64,000 bases of DNA from the NCBI RefSeq assembly GCF_001418345.1, contig NZ_LIPW01000002.1, forward strand, positions 248,001 to 312,000, read 5' to 3'. Below are positions 28,984-38,594 of the stretch, piece by piece. The position numbers were made by a program, and so were the translations under genes. A model generated the notes under the pieces. It ran no database searches, was not told the origin of the DNA, and saw only the letters and a program-made list of their open reading frames with translations. This DNA comes from Pseudidiomarina woesei. GTDB taxonomy: Bacteria > Pseudomonadota > Gammaproteobacteria > Enterobacterales > Alteromonadaceae. Every line of letters starts with the position of its first letter. Position 1 is the stretch's first letter.

Positions 28984-29333
28984 AAGCAGCTTCAACTTTC
29001 GGCCGCACCGGTAGCCACGACTTTATTCTACTGCGTGCATCGGCCATTATTATGGCGCTGTACACCATTTTTATGGTGAGCTTCTTAGTTTCTGCAGACG
29101 CCATTACCTACGCAACGTGGACCAACTTGTTCGCGCATCTAGGTATGAAAATATTCACTATGTTAGCGTTAACAGCCGTGCTTATTCATGGTTGGATCGG
29201 TATTTTCCAAGTACTCACCGATTACGTTAAACACACTGGCTTACGAGCTTTTCTTCAATACGCAGTCTGCGTCGCATTAATCGTTTACTGGTTAGCTGGT
29301 TTATTGGTTGTGTGGCCTGTGGAGGGTGTCTAA
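28977..29333 (+). CDS. sdhD: Succinate dehydrogenase membrane anchor SdhD
   Basis: 118 residues from the ATG at 28977, overlapping sdhC by seven bases; an upstream TTG in frame would add only two residues. Three membrane helices are visible. The conserved segment LIHGWIGIFQVLTDYVK contains the His expected to be the second heme ligand and the Tyr of the quinone site. It completes the cytochrome anchor of complex II. The sdhA GTG follows immediately after the stop. Confidence 0.94.
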   Translation: MVKAASTFGRTGSHDFILLRASAIIMALYTIFMVSFLVSADAITYATWTNLFAHLGMKIFTMLALTAVLIHGWIGIFQVLTDYVKHTGLRAFLQYAVCVALIVYWLAGLLVVWPVEGV

Positions 29334-31100
29334 GTGAGCGTACAAACACTCGAATTTGATGCCGTAGTTATCGGCGCTGGTGGCGCGGGTATGCGCGCTG
29401 CTTTGCAAATTTCTCAGTCAGGCATGACTTGTGCCTTGATGTCTAAAGTATTCCCAACCCGTTCACACACGGTATCAGCGCAGGGCGGTATTACTGTAGC
29501 TTTAGGTAACGCGCACGAAGACAACTGGGAATGGCACATGTTTGATACCGTAAAAGGTTCAGACTATATCGGCGACCAAGACGCCATTGAGTACATGTGC
29601 AAAACCGGGCCTGAAGCTATTTTAGAACTGGAAAATATGGGCTTGCCATTTTCACGTTTTGAAAACGGCAAAGTGTACCAGCGTCCATTTGGTGGCCAGT
29701 CAAAAGCATTTGGTGGTGAGCAAGCGGCACGTACAGCGGCTGCAGCTGACCGTACTGGTCATGCTTTATTGCACTTGCTGTATCAACAAAACGTTAAAAA
29801 CAAAACCACCGTATTTTCTGAGTGGTATGCGCTAGACCTCGTGAAAAACGAAGACGGCGCTATTGTTGGAGTAACCACACTAAATATTGAAACCGGCGAA
29901 ATCTTCTACGTAAAAGCCAAGGCTGTTGTATTAGCAACTGGTGGTGCAGGGCGTATTTATGCGTCGACCACGAACGCACACATTAACACCGGTGACGGTG
30001 TTGGTATGGCACTTCGTGCTGGCGTACCAGTACAAGACATGGAAATGTGGCAGTTCCACCCAACCGGTATTGCCGGTGCGGGTACCTTGGTTACAGAAGG
30101 TTGCCGTGGTGAGGGTGGTTACTTATTGAATAAAGACGGCGAGCGTTTTATGGAACGCTATGCACCAAACGCGAAAGACTTAGCATCACGCGACGTGGTC
30201 GCACGTTCAATGATGACCGAAATTCGTGAAGGTCGTGGTTGTGATGGCCCATTAGGCCCACACTTGAAACTTAAGCTTGATCACTTAGGTCGCGACGTAT
30301 TGGAAAGCCGGTTACCAGGTGTTTGTGACTTAGCGAAAACCTTTGCGCACGTTGACCCAGCAGAAGAGCCAATTCCAGTAATTCCTACCTGTCACTACAT
30401 GATGGGCGGTATTCCTACTGACGTAAACGGCCAAGCGCTGCAAATAGACGACAAAGGCAATGCAACCCCAATTCATGGCTTGTTTGCCTGTGGTGAAATT
30501 GCCTGTGTATCAGTACACGGTGCGAACCGCCTAGGTGGTAACTCGTTGTTAGACTTGGTGGTATTTGGTCGTGCAACGGGCTTGCACTTGGCCGATGCGA
30601 TGAAGTCATTGGGCGAAGCGAAAGAAGCGTCGCAAGACGATATCGACGCAGCCTTGGCACGCGTACGTCGTTGGGAAAACAACAAAGACGGCGAAGACCC
30701 AGTACAAATCAAGAAAGACTTGCAAAAATGTATGCAGCTTAACTTCTCGGTATTCCGTGAAGGTAAAGCCATGGCTGAAGGTTTGGAAGAGCTTAAGAAA
30801 ATTCGCGAACGCCTTAAAAACGCTCGTCTGGATGACACCAGTAAAGAATTTAACACGCAGCGCATTGAGTGCTTAGAGTTAGATAACTTAATGGAAACCG
30901 CGTACTCAACTGCGGTGGCAGCGAACTTCCGTACTGAAAGTCGTGGCGCACACAGCCGTGCCGACTTCCCAGAGCGTGATGACGACAACTGGTTAGTGCA
31001 CACAGTTTACCGCCCGCAGGACGAGTCAATTGTGAAGCGCGAAGTGAATATGCAGCCAAAACTGCGTGAAGCATTCCCGCCAAAAGCGCGGACTTACTAA
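29334..31100 (+). CDS. sdhA: Succinate dehydrogenase flavoprotein subunit SdhA
   Basis: 588 residues, equal to E. coli SdhA. The start is GTG directly after sdhD. The N-terminal FAD-binding Rossmann motif [15 protein letters not shown] is followed by [11 protein letters not shown], whose His carries the covalent FAD. Later motifs include QFHPTGI and the capping-domain HYMMGGIP segment, with [15 protein letters not shown] near the flavin. The C-terminal helical and [14 protein letters not shown] region is typical. It oxidises succinate to fumarate in the TCA cycle. Confidence 0.97.
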   Translation: MSVQTLEFDAVVIGAGGAGMRAALQISQSGMTCALMSKVFPTRSHTVSAQGGITVALGNAHEDNWEWHMFDTVKGSDYIGDQDAIEYMCKTGPEAILELENMGLPFSRFENGKVYQRPFGGQSKAFGGEQAARTAAAADRTGHALLHLLYQQNVKNKTTVFSEWYALDLVKNEDGAIVGVTTLNIETGEIFYVKAKAVVLATGGAGRIYASTTNAHINTGDGVGMALRAGVPVQDMEMWQFHPTGIAGAGTLVTEGCRGEGGYLLNKDGERFMERYAPNAKDLASRDVVARSMMTEIREGRGCDGPLGPHLKLKLDHLGRDVLESRLPGVCDLAKTFAHVDPAEEPIPVIPTCHYMMGGIPTDVNGQALQIDDKGNATPIHGLFACGEIACVSVHGANRLGGNSLLDLVVFGRATGLHLADAMKSLGEAKEASQDDIDAALARVRRWENNKDGEDPVQIKKDLQKCMQLNFSVFREGKAMAEGLEELKKIRERLKNARLDDTSKEFNTQRIECLELDNLMETAYSTAVAANFRTESRGAHSRADFPERDDDNWLVHTVYRPQDESIVKREVNMQPKLREAFPPKARTY

Positions 31101-31115
31101 GGTTAGGTGACAACG

Positions 31116-31835
31116 ATGAAGAAGTTGAATATTTCAGTTTATCGTTACAACCCAGACGTTGATAACGCACCCTACATGAAAGAGTACACCCTTGAGGTGG
31201 AAAAAAACCGTGACATGATGGTGCTCGACTTGCTGTTGTTGTTGAAAGAGCAAGACCCAACGTTGGCGTTCCGTCGTTCATGCCGTGAAGGTGTGTGTGG
31301 TTCTGACGGGTTGAACATGAATGGTAAAAACGGTTTAGCGTGTATTACGCCATTGTCTGCGCTAAAAGGCGGCGACAAGAAAATCGTGATTCGTCCATTG
31401 CCTGGTCTGCCTGTTATCCGCGACTTGATTGTGGATATGAGTCAGTTCTATACGCAGTACGAAAAAATCAAGCCGTATCTTATCAACGATGACAAAACAC
31501 CACCTGCGCGTGAGCGTTTGCAGTCGGTTGAAGATCGGGCGAAGTTGGATGGCTTGTACGAATGTATTCTGTGTGCATGTTGTTCAACCTCATGTCCTTC
31601 GTTCTGGTGGAACCCAGACAAGTTTATCGGTCCAGCGGGCTTATTGAACGCGTATCGCTTCTTAATTGATAGCCGCGATACTGCAACAGAAGAACGTTTG
31701 AATGAACTTGATGATGCATTCAGCGTATTCCGCTGCCATGGCATTATGAACTGTGTAAACGTATGTCCTAAGGGTCTTAACCCAACGAAGGCTATTGGTA
31801 ACATCAAATCCATGCTATTGAATCGCGCAATTTAA
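31116..31835 (+). CDS. sdhB: Succinate dehydrogenase iron-sulfur subunit SdhB
   Basis: 239 residues from the ATG at 31116, preceded by AGGTGA; a GTG three codons earlier overlaps that ribosome site and is less likely. The 2Fe-2S motif SCREGVCGSDGLNMNG with the later LACIT, the 4Fe-4S motif CILCACCSTSCP and the 3Fe-4S motif CHGIMNCVNVCPKGL are complete. It carries electrons from SdhA to the quinone site. A strong terminator follows 43 bases after the stop, ahead of sucA. Confidence 0.97.
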   Translation: MKKLNISVYRYNPDVDNAPYMKEYTLEVEKNRDMMVLDLLLLLKEQDPTLAFRRSCREGVCGSDGLNMNGKNGLACITPLSALKGGDKKIVIRPLPGLPVIRDLIVDMSQFYTQYEKIKPYLINDDKTPPARERLQSVEDRAKLDGLYECILCACCSTSCPSFWWNPDKFIGPAGLLNAYRFLIDSRDTATEERLNELDDAFSVFRCHGIMNCVNVCPKGLNPTKAIGNIKSMLLNRAI

Positions 31836-31878
31836 TAAAATTGCTTAGATTTGCTATAGTAGTGGCCGAGCTGTATCG

Positions 31879-31911
31879 AAATAGCCATCCAGCTTGGATG
31901 GCTATTTTTTT
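31879..31911 (+). terminator. Intrinsic terminator between sdhB and sucA
   Basis: Perfect 12-base-pair stem, aaatagccatcc (31879-31890) with ggatggctattt (31896-31907), five-base loop, followed by a run of T. The sucA start is only 26 bases beyond, so sucAB must rely on read-through, antitermination or a promoter overlapping this hairpin. Confidence 0.9.
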
Positions 31912-31936
31912 ATAAAACGAGTGTGAAGGAACAGCG

Positions 31937-34744
31937 ATGCAAGATGGCGTAATGCAAGCCTGGCTAGAATCCTCCCACCTGGCTGGTGGTAATATGGCCT
32001 ATGTCGAAGAGTTGTTTGAGTTATATCTCGACGACCCGACAGCGGTTGGTGATGAGTGGCGCAAGTTCTTTGATCAATTGCCGCGCGAGGGCGCTGGTGT
32101 TGATACAAAGCACAGTGCAGTTCGTGAGCAATTCCGTACGCTGGCAAAGAATAAGCTGAAGCAAGCCGGCACGGTAACCGCCGGAGCGCCGGATCAAAAG
32201 CAAGTCAAAGTACTGCAGTTGATTAACGCGTATCGCTTCCGTGGACATCAGCACGCGAATCTTGATCCACTCGATTTATGGAAACAAGAACCGGTTGCCG
32301 ATTTATCATTAGAGCACCACGACTTATCAAAAGACGACTTCGATAAAGAGTTTAACGTCGGTTCATTAGCGGTTGGTCAAGAGACCATGAAGCTTGGTGA
32401 GATTTTTGAGGTGTTGAACAATATCTACTGCGGCCCAATTGGCGCCGAGTACATGCATATTGTTTCAACCGAAGAAAAACGTTGGATTCAGCAGCGCTTA
32501 GAAGGCGTTCGTGGTCGCCCAGAATTTAAATCTGAGCAACAGCAAAAAATTCTTAAAGAACTGATTGCGGCTGACGGCTTAGAAAAATACTTAGGCTCTA
32601 AATTCCCAGGCGCAAAACGTTTCTCACTGGAAGGCGGCGATAGCCTTATTCCAATGCTAAAAGCGTTGATTAGCCGCGCGGGTGAGCAGGGCGGCAAAGA
32701 AGTCGTGATTGGTATGGCGCACCGTGGCCGTTTAAACGTGCTGGTGAACGTACTGGGTAAAAAGCCGCAAGACCTGTTTGACGAATTTGCCGGTAAGCAC
32801 AGCAACAACAAAGGCTCGGGTGACGTGAAGTACCACTCTGGCTTTTCATCAGACTTTGCTACCCCTGGTGGCGATGTACATTTAGCCTTAGCGTTTAACC
32901 CGTCGCATCTCGAAATCGTTAACCCAGTGGTTATGGGCTCGGTGCGTGCACGTATGGACCGTTTAGGTGACAAAACGGGCGCTAAAGTGTTGCCGATTAC
33001 CATTCACGGTGACTCAGCCATTGCTGGCCAAGGCATTGTGCAAGAAACCTTCAACATGTCGCAGACACGCGCGTACCAAGTTGGCGGTTCAATTCGTATT
33101 GTGGTGAATAACCAAGTTGGTTTTACCACCTCAAAACGCGAAGACACACGCTCAACGCAGTACTGTACCGATATTGCAAAAATGGTGCAGGCGCCAATTT
33201 TCCATGTGAACGCAGATGACCCAGAAGCGGTTGTGTTCGTGACTCAGTTAGCGCTTGATTTCCGCAATACGTTTAAGCGCGACGTCATGATCGACTTAGT
33301 GTGTTATCGCCGTCACGGCCATAACGAAGCTGATGAGCCAAGCGCGACGCAGCCACTGATGTACAGCAAGGTGAAAAAGCACCCAGTTGCGCGAGCAATT
33401 TATGCCGAGCGCTTAAGCAAAGCGGGTGTATTAAAATCAGGCGACGATGATCAATTGGTGAGTGACTACCGCGATGCCCTAGATAAAGGCGAGATTGTGG
33501 TGGACGAATGGCGCGAAATGAAGAGCCACTCGTCTGACTGGACACCATATATTGGCCAAGAGTGGGACGTTGAGTACGACGCTAAAATTAGCAAGCAGCA
33601 GCTGGAAAAAATTGGCGTGGCGATGAGTACAGTGCCAAAAGAACACAAGCTGCACTCACGCGTACAGAAAGTTTATGAAGAACGCATGAAAATGGCGAAC
33701 GGCGAAAAAGCCGCTGATTGGGGCTTCGCGGAAACCTTAGCCTATGCCACCTTGGTTGATGAAGGCGTGCATATTCGCCTAACCGGCCAAGACAGTGGCC
33801 GCGGAACCTTTTTCCATCGTCATGCGGTGCTGCACAACCAAAAAGATGCAGCAACTTATATGCCGCTGAATAATATTCGTGATGGCCAAGGCCAAATCGA
33901 AATTTACGACTCGGTGTTATCAGAAGCGGCAGTTGTTGCTTTTGAATACGGTTACGCCACTGCAGAGCCGAAGTCTTTGGTCATGTGGGAAGCGCAATTT
34001 GGTGACTTCGTCAACGGTGCGCAAGTTGTTATTGACCAATTCTTAAGTTCAGGTGAGCAGAAGTGGGGTCGCTTATGTGGTCTAACATTATTGCTACCGC
34101 ATGGCTACGAAGGTCAAGGCCCAGAGCATAGCTCGGCACGTTTAGAGCGCTTCTTACAGCTCTCTGCAGACCATAACTGGTCAGTGTGTGTGCCAACGAC
34201 GCCAGCGCAGGTGTTCCACATGATTCGTCGTCAGCATTTACGTCCGGTTCGCCGTCCGTTGATTGTGATGACTCCAAAATCATTGTTACGTCATCCATTA
34301 GCTGTTTCTGAGCTGGATGAAATGACTAGCGGAACGTTCCAAAATGCGATTGGTGAAATCGATTCTTTGGCACCGAAAAAAGTTAAACGCGTGGTAATCT
34401 GTTCAGGCAAAGTATATTACGACCTGTTACAAGAGCGCCGTAAGCGTGAGCAAGAGGACGTCGCAATTATTCGTATTGAACAGTTGTATCCGTTCCCTGC
34501 AGAAGAAGTCGCTGAAATTATGAAAGATTATCAGCATGTGAAAGATTTTGTTTGGTGTCAGGAAGAGCCGCAAAACCAAGGTGCTTGGTACAGTAGTCAG
34601 CACCATTTCCGTGCGGCAATTCCTAAGGGCGCAGAACTAACTTACGCGGGTCGTGAAGCTTCGGCAGCACCAGCAGTAGGTTATTTATCTGAGCATAACA
34701 AACAGCAACAAAAATTAGTCGATGACGCGCTAACCATTAAATAG
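31937..34744 (+). CDS. sucA: 2-oxoglutarate dehydrogenase E1 component SucA
   Basis: 935 residues (E. coli 933). The N-terminus with AWLESSHLAGGN and YVEELFELYLDDP matches the E2-binding arm of SucA. Thiamine-diphosphate and active-site segments include IGMAHRGRLNVLVNVLGK, VHLALAFNPSHLEIVNPVV, HGDSAIAGQG and NNQVGFTTS; the C-terminal GHNEADEPSATQPLMY and ARLERFLQL are family hallmarks. It decarboxylates 2-oxoglutarate and reductively acylates SucB lipoyl groups. The E3 gene (lpd) is not in the window. Confidence 0.97.
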   Translation: MQDGVMQAWLESSHLAGGNMAYVEELFELYLDDPTAVGDEWRKFFDQLPREGAGVDTKHSAVREQFRTLAKNKLKQAGTVTAGAPDQKQVKVLQLINAYRFRGHQHANLDPLDLWKQEPVADLSLEHHDLSKDDFDKEFNVGSLAVGQETMKLGEIFEVLNNIYCGPIGAEYMHIVSTEEKRWIQQRLEGVRGRPEFKSEQQQKILKELIAADGLEKYLGSKFPGAKRFSLEGGDSLIPMLKALISRAGEQGGKEVVIGMAHRGRLNVLVNVLGKKPQDLFDEFAGKHSNNKGSGDVKYHSGFSSDFATPGGDVHLALAFNPSHLEIVNPVVMGSVRARMDRLGDKTGAKVLPITIHGDSAIAGQGIVQETFNMSQTRAYQVGGSIRIVVNNQVGFTTSKREDTRSTQYCTDIAKMVQAPIFHVNADDPEAVVFVTQLALDFRNTFKRDVMIDLVCYRRHGHNEADEPSATQPLMYSKVKKHPVARAIYAERLSKAGVLKSGDDDQLVSDYRDALDKGEIVVDEWREMKSHSSDWTPYIGQEWDVEYDAKISKQQLEKIGVAMSTVPKEHKLHSRVQKVYEERMKMANGEKAADWGFAETLAYATLVDEGVHIRLTGQDSGRGTFFHRHAVLHNQKDAATYMPLNNIRDGQGQIEIYDSVLSEAAVVAFEYGYATAEPKSLVMWEAQFGDFVNGAQVVIDQFLSSGEQKWGRLCGLTLLLPHGYEGQGPEHSSARLERFLQLSADHNWSVCVPTTPAQVFHMIRRQHLRPVRRPLIVMTPKSLLRHPLAVSELDEMTSGTFQNAIGEIDSLAPKKVKRVVICSGKVYYDLLQERRKREQEDVAIIRIEQLYPFPAEEVAEIMKDYQHVKDFVWCQEEPQNQGAWYSSQHHFRAAIPKGAELTYAGREASAAPAVGYLSEHNKQQQKLVDDALTIK

Positions 34745-34757
34745 GTGACAATTGACC

Positions 34758-36317
34758 ATGGCTATTGATATTAAAGTTCCACAACTTCCTGAATCTGTTG
34801 CAGACGCAACAGTGGCTACTTGGCACGTGAAGCCAGGTGACAAAGTCTCGCGCGATCAGAATCTGGTCGATATCGAAACCGACAAAGTGGTGTTGGAAGT
34901 GGTTGCACCTGCTGATGGCGTAATCGGTGAAATCATCGCTGAAGAAGGCGCCACTGTTGGCGCCGAAGAAGTGATTGGTAAGCTTGAAGAAGGCGACGGT
35001 GCTGCTGCGGATAAATCAGATGACAAATCTGACGCGAAAGCAGATGACAAAAAATCTGAGCAAAAAGACGACAAGAAAGCTGACAAGAAGGCCGACAAAA
35101 AGTCGTCTGGTTCAGGCGAAAAGCTTGAAGTTAAGGTACCTCAGTTACCTGAGTCTGTTGCTGACGCAACTATTGCTACCTGGCACGTAAAAGCTGGCGA
35201 AGCAGTAACTCGCGACCAAAACTTAGTTGATATTGAAACCGACAAAGTGGTGCTTGAAGTTGTCGCCCCAGCTGATGGTGTGTTGGCGGAAATCAAACAA
35301 GAAGAAGGCGCAACAGTCGGTGCTGATGACGTGATTGGTATTGTTGAAGCAGGTGCGTCAGCTAGTTCTAGTGAATCAGCAAAAGAATCTGCCAGCGACA
35401 GCAAAGAAGAAGCGGCAGACGAAGGTGATAGCGAAGTAGCTGGCCCAGCGGTACGTCGCTTGTTGGCGGAAAACAACTTGAAAGTGTCTGACGTAAAAGG
35501 CACTGGTAAAGGCGGCCGCGTGACCAAAGAAGACGTTGAGAAACACTTGAAAGACGGTGCAGCGAAGAAATCTGAGCCAGCTAAGGCTGCAAGTGCTCCA
35601 GCGCCAACTGCCGGTGATCGTGATCAGAAACGTGTGCCAATGACACGTCTGCGCAAAACGATTGCGAAGCGCTTGTTAGAAGCGAAGAACGCAACCGCTA
35701 TGTTGACCACGTTCAATGAAGTGAACATGAAGCCAATTATGGACTTGCGTTCGAAGTACAAAGACGAATTTGAAAAACGTCACGACACGCGCTTAGGTTT
35801 CATGGGCTTCTACGTGAAAGCTGTTACTGAAGCACTGAAACGCTTCCCAGAAGTAAACGCGTCAATTGACGGTGACGACATTGTGTACCACAACTACTTT
35901 GATATCAGCATTGCGGTATCAACGCCACGTGGTTTGGTTACACCAGTATTGCGTGACACCGATAAAATGAGCATTGCGGAAATCGAAAATGGCATCCGTG
36001 ACCTAGCTATCAAAGGCCGTGACGGTAAATTGACCATGGACGATATGCAAGGTGGTAACTTCACCATTACCAACGGTGGCGTATTCGGTTCATTGCTTTC
36101 AACGCCAATTTTGAATCCACCACAAAGCGCTATTTTGGGCATGCACAAAATTCAAGATCGCCCAATGGCTGTTGACGGTAAAGTAGAAATTCTGCCAATG
36201 ATGTACTTAGCGTTGTCATATGACCACCGCATTATTGACGGTAAAGAATCTGTTGGTTTCTTAGTAACCATCAAAGAGTTGTTAGAAGATCCGCAGCGTT
36301 TGTTGTTGGACCTATAA
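34758..36317 (+). CDS. sucB: Dihydrolipoyl succinyltransferase SucB with two lipoyl domains
   Basis: 519 residues from the ATG at 34758, which has AGGTGA nine bases upstream; an in-frame TTG two codons earlier is less likely. Domains in order: lipoyl domain 1 (about 3-78, lipoylated Lys43 in ETDKVV), a Lys/Asp-rich linker (80-120), lipoyl domain 2 (125-198, Lys163), an acidic Ser-rich linker, the E1/E3-binding domain (about 228-262), and the catalytic domain (about 290-519) with [10 protein letters not shown] carrying the catalytic His490 and Asp494. E. coli SucB has one lipoyl domain and about 405 residues, so the extra length is the duplicated module. A terminator follows the stop. Confidence 0.96.
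   Translation: MAIDIKVPQLPESVADATVATWHVKPGDKVSRDQNLVDIETDKVVLEVVAPADGVIGEIIAEEGATVGAEEVIGKLEEGDGAAADKSDDKSDAKADDKKSEQKDDKKADKKADKKSSGSGEKLEVKVPQLPESVADATIATWHVKAGEAVTRDQNLVDIETDKVVLEVVAPADGVLAEIKQEEGATVGADDVIGIVEAGASASSSESAKESASDSKEEAADEGDSEVAGPAVRRLLAENNLKVSDVKGTGKGGRVTKEDVEKHLKDGAAKKSEPAKAASAPAPTAGDRDQKRVPMTRLRKTIAKRLLEAKNATAMLTTFNEVNMKPIMDLRSKYKDEFEKRHDTRLGFMGFYVKAVTEALKRFPEVNASIDGDDIVYHNYFDISIAVSTPRGLVTPVLRDTDKMSIAEIENGIRDLAIKGRDGKLTMDDMQGGNFTITNGGVFGSLLSTPILNPPQSAILGMHKIQDRPMAVDGKVEILPMMYLALSYDHRIIDGKESVGFLVTIKELLEDPQRLLLDL
34770..34988 (+). repeat. Lipoyl-domain coding repeat, copy 1
   Basis: First of two tandem lipoyl modules in sucB. Of the first 48 residues only about five differ from copy 2, yet the DNA carries many silent differences, so this is an old duplication held by selection on the protein. 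Confidence 0.85.
35130..35348 (+). repeat. Lipoyl-domain coding repeat, copy 2
   Basis: Second lipoyl module of sucB, with the lipoylated Lys exactly 120 residues after that of copy 1. The two copies diverge most in their last 25 residues. Confidence 0.85.
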
Positions 36318-36325
36318 CATAATGC

Positions 36326-36377
36326 ACAGCCGCTGTGTTGCAATTGCATGTCAATTGAAGCAGCGGCTGTATTTTTT
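36326..36377 (+). terminator. Intrinsic terminator after sucB
   Basis: Perfect ten-base arms acagccgctg (36326-36335) and cagcggctgt (36361-36370) followed by attttttg. The 25-base loop contains two caattg copies that could pair with each other inside the main stem. It separates sucAB from sucCD. Confidence 0.75.
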
Positions 36378-36414
36378 GCGCGCAAAACTGTAAAATACGC
36401 GCGAATTTTCGGGT

Positions 36415-36435
36415 AAGCAGCATGACGCTGCTTTT
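36415..36435 (+). promoter_or_regulatory. Short hairpin in the sucC leader
   Basis: Seven-base arms aagcagc and gctgctt around a five-base loop, followed by four T, 27 bases before the sucC start. It may be a weak terminator or attenuator. A taaaat at 36391-36396 upstream could be a -10 for a sucC promoter, but no good -35 accompanies it. Confidence 0.4.
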
Positions 36436-36462
36436 GTTGTTCAAACGAATCGGAAGATCATC

Positions 36463-37629
36463 ATGAACTTGCATGAGTATCAGGCTAAACAACTCTTCAA
36501 AGAGTTCGGTTTGCCAGTATCTGAAGGCTTTGCAGTTGACACTGCTGACGAAGCCGTTGAAGCTGCCAAAAAAATCGGCGGTGATCGTTGGGTTGTTAAA
36601 GCTCAAGTACACGCAGGCGGCCGCGGTAAAGCGGGCGGTGTTAAATTAGTTTCTAGCCATGACGAAGTGCACGCATTTGCGAGCAACTGGTTAGGTAAAA
36701 ACTTGGTGACTTACCAAACAGACGCAAACGGTCAGCCGGTTGCTAAAATTTTGGTAGAAAGCTTGACTGATATCGCTTCAGAACTGTACTTAGGCGCAGT
36801 TGTTGACCGTGCTACACGTAAAATCGTGTTCATGGCGTCAACCGAAGGTGGTGTTGAAATCGAGAAAGTTGCTGAAGAAACGCCAGAAAAAATCTTGAAA
36901 GCAATCATTGATCCAACGGTAGGCGCACAGCCATTCCAAGGTCGTGAGCTTGGCTTCAAATTAGGCTTAAACCCAGAGCAAGTGAAGCAATTCACTAAAA
37001 TCTTCTTGGGTTTGGCGAAAATGTTCGAACAATATGATTTCGCATTGTTAGAAATCAACCCGTTGGTTATCACTGAGCAAGGCAACTTGCATTGCTTAGA
37101 CGGTAAAATCAACATTGACAGCAACGCGTTGTATCGTCAGCCAAAAATCCGTGAAATGCATGACCCGTCTCAAGAAGATGAGCGTGAAGCACAAGCGGCT
37201 AAATGGGAACTGAACTACGTTGCACTAGACGGCAACATCGGTTGTATGGTTAACGGCGCAGGCTTAGCGATGGGTACAATGGACATCGTTAAATTGTCTG
37301 GTGGCCAACCAGCCAACTTCTTGGACGTTGGTGGCGGCGCAACCAAAGAGCGCGTTACTGAAGCGTTCAAGATCATCCTGTCTGACGCAAATGTTAAAGC
37401 CGTATTGGTTAACATTTTCGGTGGTATCGTTCGTTGCGACATGATCGCAGAAGGTATCATGGGCGCCGTTGAAGAAGTCGGCGTGAAAGTGCCTGTAGTT
37501 GTGCGTTTAGAAGGTAACAACGCAGACTTAGGTCGTCAGAAATTAGCAGAAAGTGGCCTGAACATCATTGCAGCAGAGAGTTTGTCTGACGCTGCTGATA
37601 AAGTGGTTGCTGCGGCAGGAGGTCAATAA
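36463..37629 (+). CDS. sucC: Succinate-CoA ligase (ADP-forming) beta subunit SucC
   Basis: 388 residues, same length as E. coli SucC. The N-terminal [20 protein letters not shown] opens an ATP-grasp domain, with [16 protein letters not shown] for nucleotide binding and [10 protein letters not shown] plus the metal-binding [13 protein letters not shown] stretch. The C-terminal CoA-ligase domain has [18 protein letters not shown] and [10 protein letters not shown]. It forms the heterotetramer with SucD that makes ATP/GTP from succinyl-CoA. The stop overlaps the sucD start by one base. Confidence 0.97.
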   Translation: MNLHEYQAKQLFKEFGLPVSEGFAVDTADEAVEAAKKIGGDRWVVKAQVHAGGRGKAGGVKLVSSHDEVHAFASNWLGKNLVTYQTDANGQPVAKILVESLTDIASELYLGAVVDRATRKIVFMASTEGGVEIEKVAEETPEKILKAIIDPTVGAQPFQGRELGFKLGLNPEQVKQFTKIFLGLAKMFEQYDFALLEINPLVITEQGNLHCLDGKINIDSNALYRQPKIREMHDPSQEDEREAQAAKWELNYVALDGNIGCMVNGAGLAMGTMDIVKLSGGQPANFLDVGGGATKERVTEAFKIILSDANVKAVLVNIFGGIVRCDMIAEGIMGAVEEVGVKVPVVVRLEGNNADLGRQKLAESGLNIIAAESLSDAADKVVAAAGGQ

Positions 37630-38501
37630 TGTCTATCTTGATCGATAAAAATACCAAAGTTATCTGCCAGGGTTTCACTGGTGGTCAGGGTACTTTCCAC
37701 TCTGAGCAAGCTATTGCTTACGGCACGCAAATGGTTGGTGGTGTAACTCCAGGTAAAGGCGGTCAAACGCACCTTGGTTTACCCGTATTTAACACTGTAC
37801 GTGAAGCAGTTGAAGCAACTGGCGCAACTGCATCAGTGATCTACGTACCAGCGCCATTCTGTAAAGACTCAATTATTGAAGCTGCAGACGCCGGTATCGA
37901 GCTTATCGTATGTATCACTGAAGGCATTCCAACGTTAGACATGCTTTACGTGAAAGAATACCTGACGCACAAAGGCGTGCGCATGATTGGTCCTAACTGC
38001 CCAGGTGTTATCACGCCAGACGAATGTAAGATTGGCATCATGCCTGGTCACATTCACAAAGCAGGTAAAGTAGGTATCGTATCGCGTTCAGGTACGTTGA
38101 CTTATGAAGCCGTGAAGCAGACAACTGACGAAGGTTTCGGCCAGTCTACTTGTGTTGGTATTGGTGGTGACCCAATTCCTGGTTCAAACTTCATCGATAT
38201 TCTTGAATTATTCGAGAAAGATCCAGCAACTGAAGCGATCGTCATGATCGGTGAAATTGGTGGTACCGCAGAAGAAGAAGCAGCTGAGTACATCAAGCAC
38301 AACGTAACGAAACCAGTTGTTTCTTACATTGCTGGTGTTACTGCTCCTCCAGGTAAGCGTATGGGCCATGCCGGTGCGATTATCTCAGGCGGTAAAGGCA
38401 CTGCTGATGAGAAATTTGCAGCATTAGAAGCTGCTGGCGTTAAAACAGTACGTAGCCTTGCCGATATCGGTAAAGCGTTACGTGAGAAAACTGGCTGGTA
38501 A
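37629..38501 (+). CDS. sucD: Succinate-CoA ligase alpha subunit SucD
   Basis: 290 residues. The N-terminal CoA-binding Rossmann domain shows [17 protein letters not shown] and [17 protein letters not shown] and GPNCPGVI follow. The catalytic, transiently phosphorylated His is in [17 protein letters not shown] (GHAG). It shares its first A with the sucC stop codon, and AGGAGG lies just upstream. The gene is followed directly by a strong terminator that closes the TCA block. Confidence 0.97.
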   Translation: MSILIDKNTKVICQGFTGGQGTFHSEQAIAYGTQMVGGVTPGKGGQTHLGLPVFNTVREAVEATGATASVIYVPAPFCKDSIIEAADAGIELIVCITEGIPTLDMLYVKEYLTHKGVRMIGPNCPGVITPDECKIGIMPGHIHKAGKVGIVSRSGTLTYEAVKQTTDEGFGQSTCVGIGGDPIPGSNFIDILELFEKDPATEAIVMIGEIGGTAEEEAAEYIKHNVTKPVVSYIAGVTAPPGKRMGHAGAIISGGKGTADEKFAALEAAGVKTVRSLADIGKALREKTGW

Positions 38502-38533
38502 GCTACGTTTTTAAGCACAACGTCTGTTACGAT

Positions 38534-38563
38534 AAAAGCCGCTCACTTGAGCGGCTTTTTTTG
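38534..38563 (+). terminator. Intrinsic terminator after sucD
   Basis: Stem aaagccgctc (38535-38544) and gagcggcttt (38549-38558) with a four-base loop and a run of seven T. The DMT transporter gene begins 32 bases further on. Confidence 0.92.
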
Positions 38564-38594
38564 TGGCCAACGCACCGCTATAACAAGGATAATT

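Noticed and set aside
30473-31003. 176-codon open frame antiparallel to sdhA
   Set aside because: It lies wholly within sdhA, has the odd composition of a complementary reading, no ribosome site and no recognisable domain.
32488-33003. 171-codon open frame antiparallel to sucA
   Set aside because: Explained by codon bias on the sucA strand; no ribosome site.
34758-36317. sucB as a pyruvate dehydrogenase E2 (AceF), which normally has several lipoyl domains
   Set aside because: The gene lies directly between sucA and sucCD and the catalytic domain matches the succinyltransferase type, so the extra lipoyl domain does not change the assignment.
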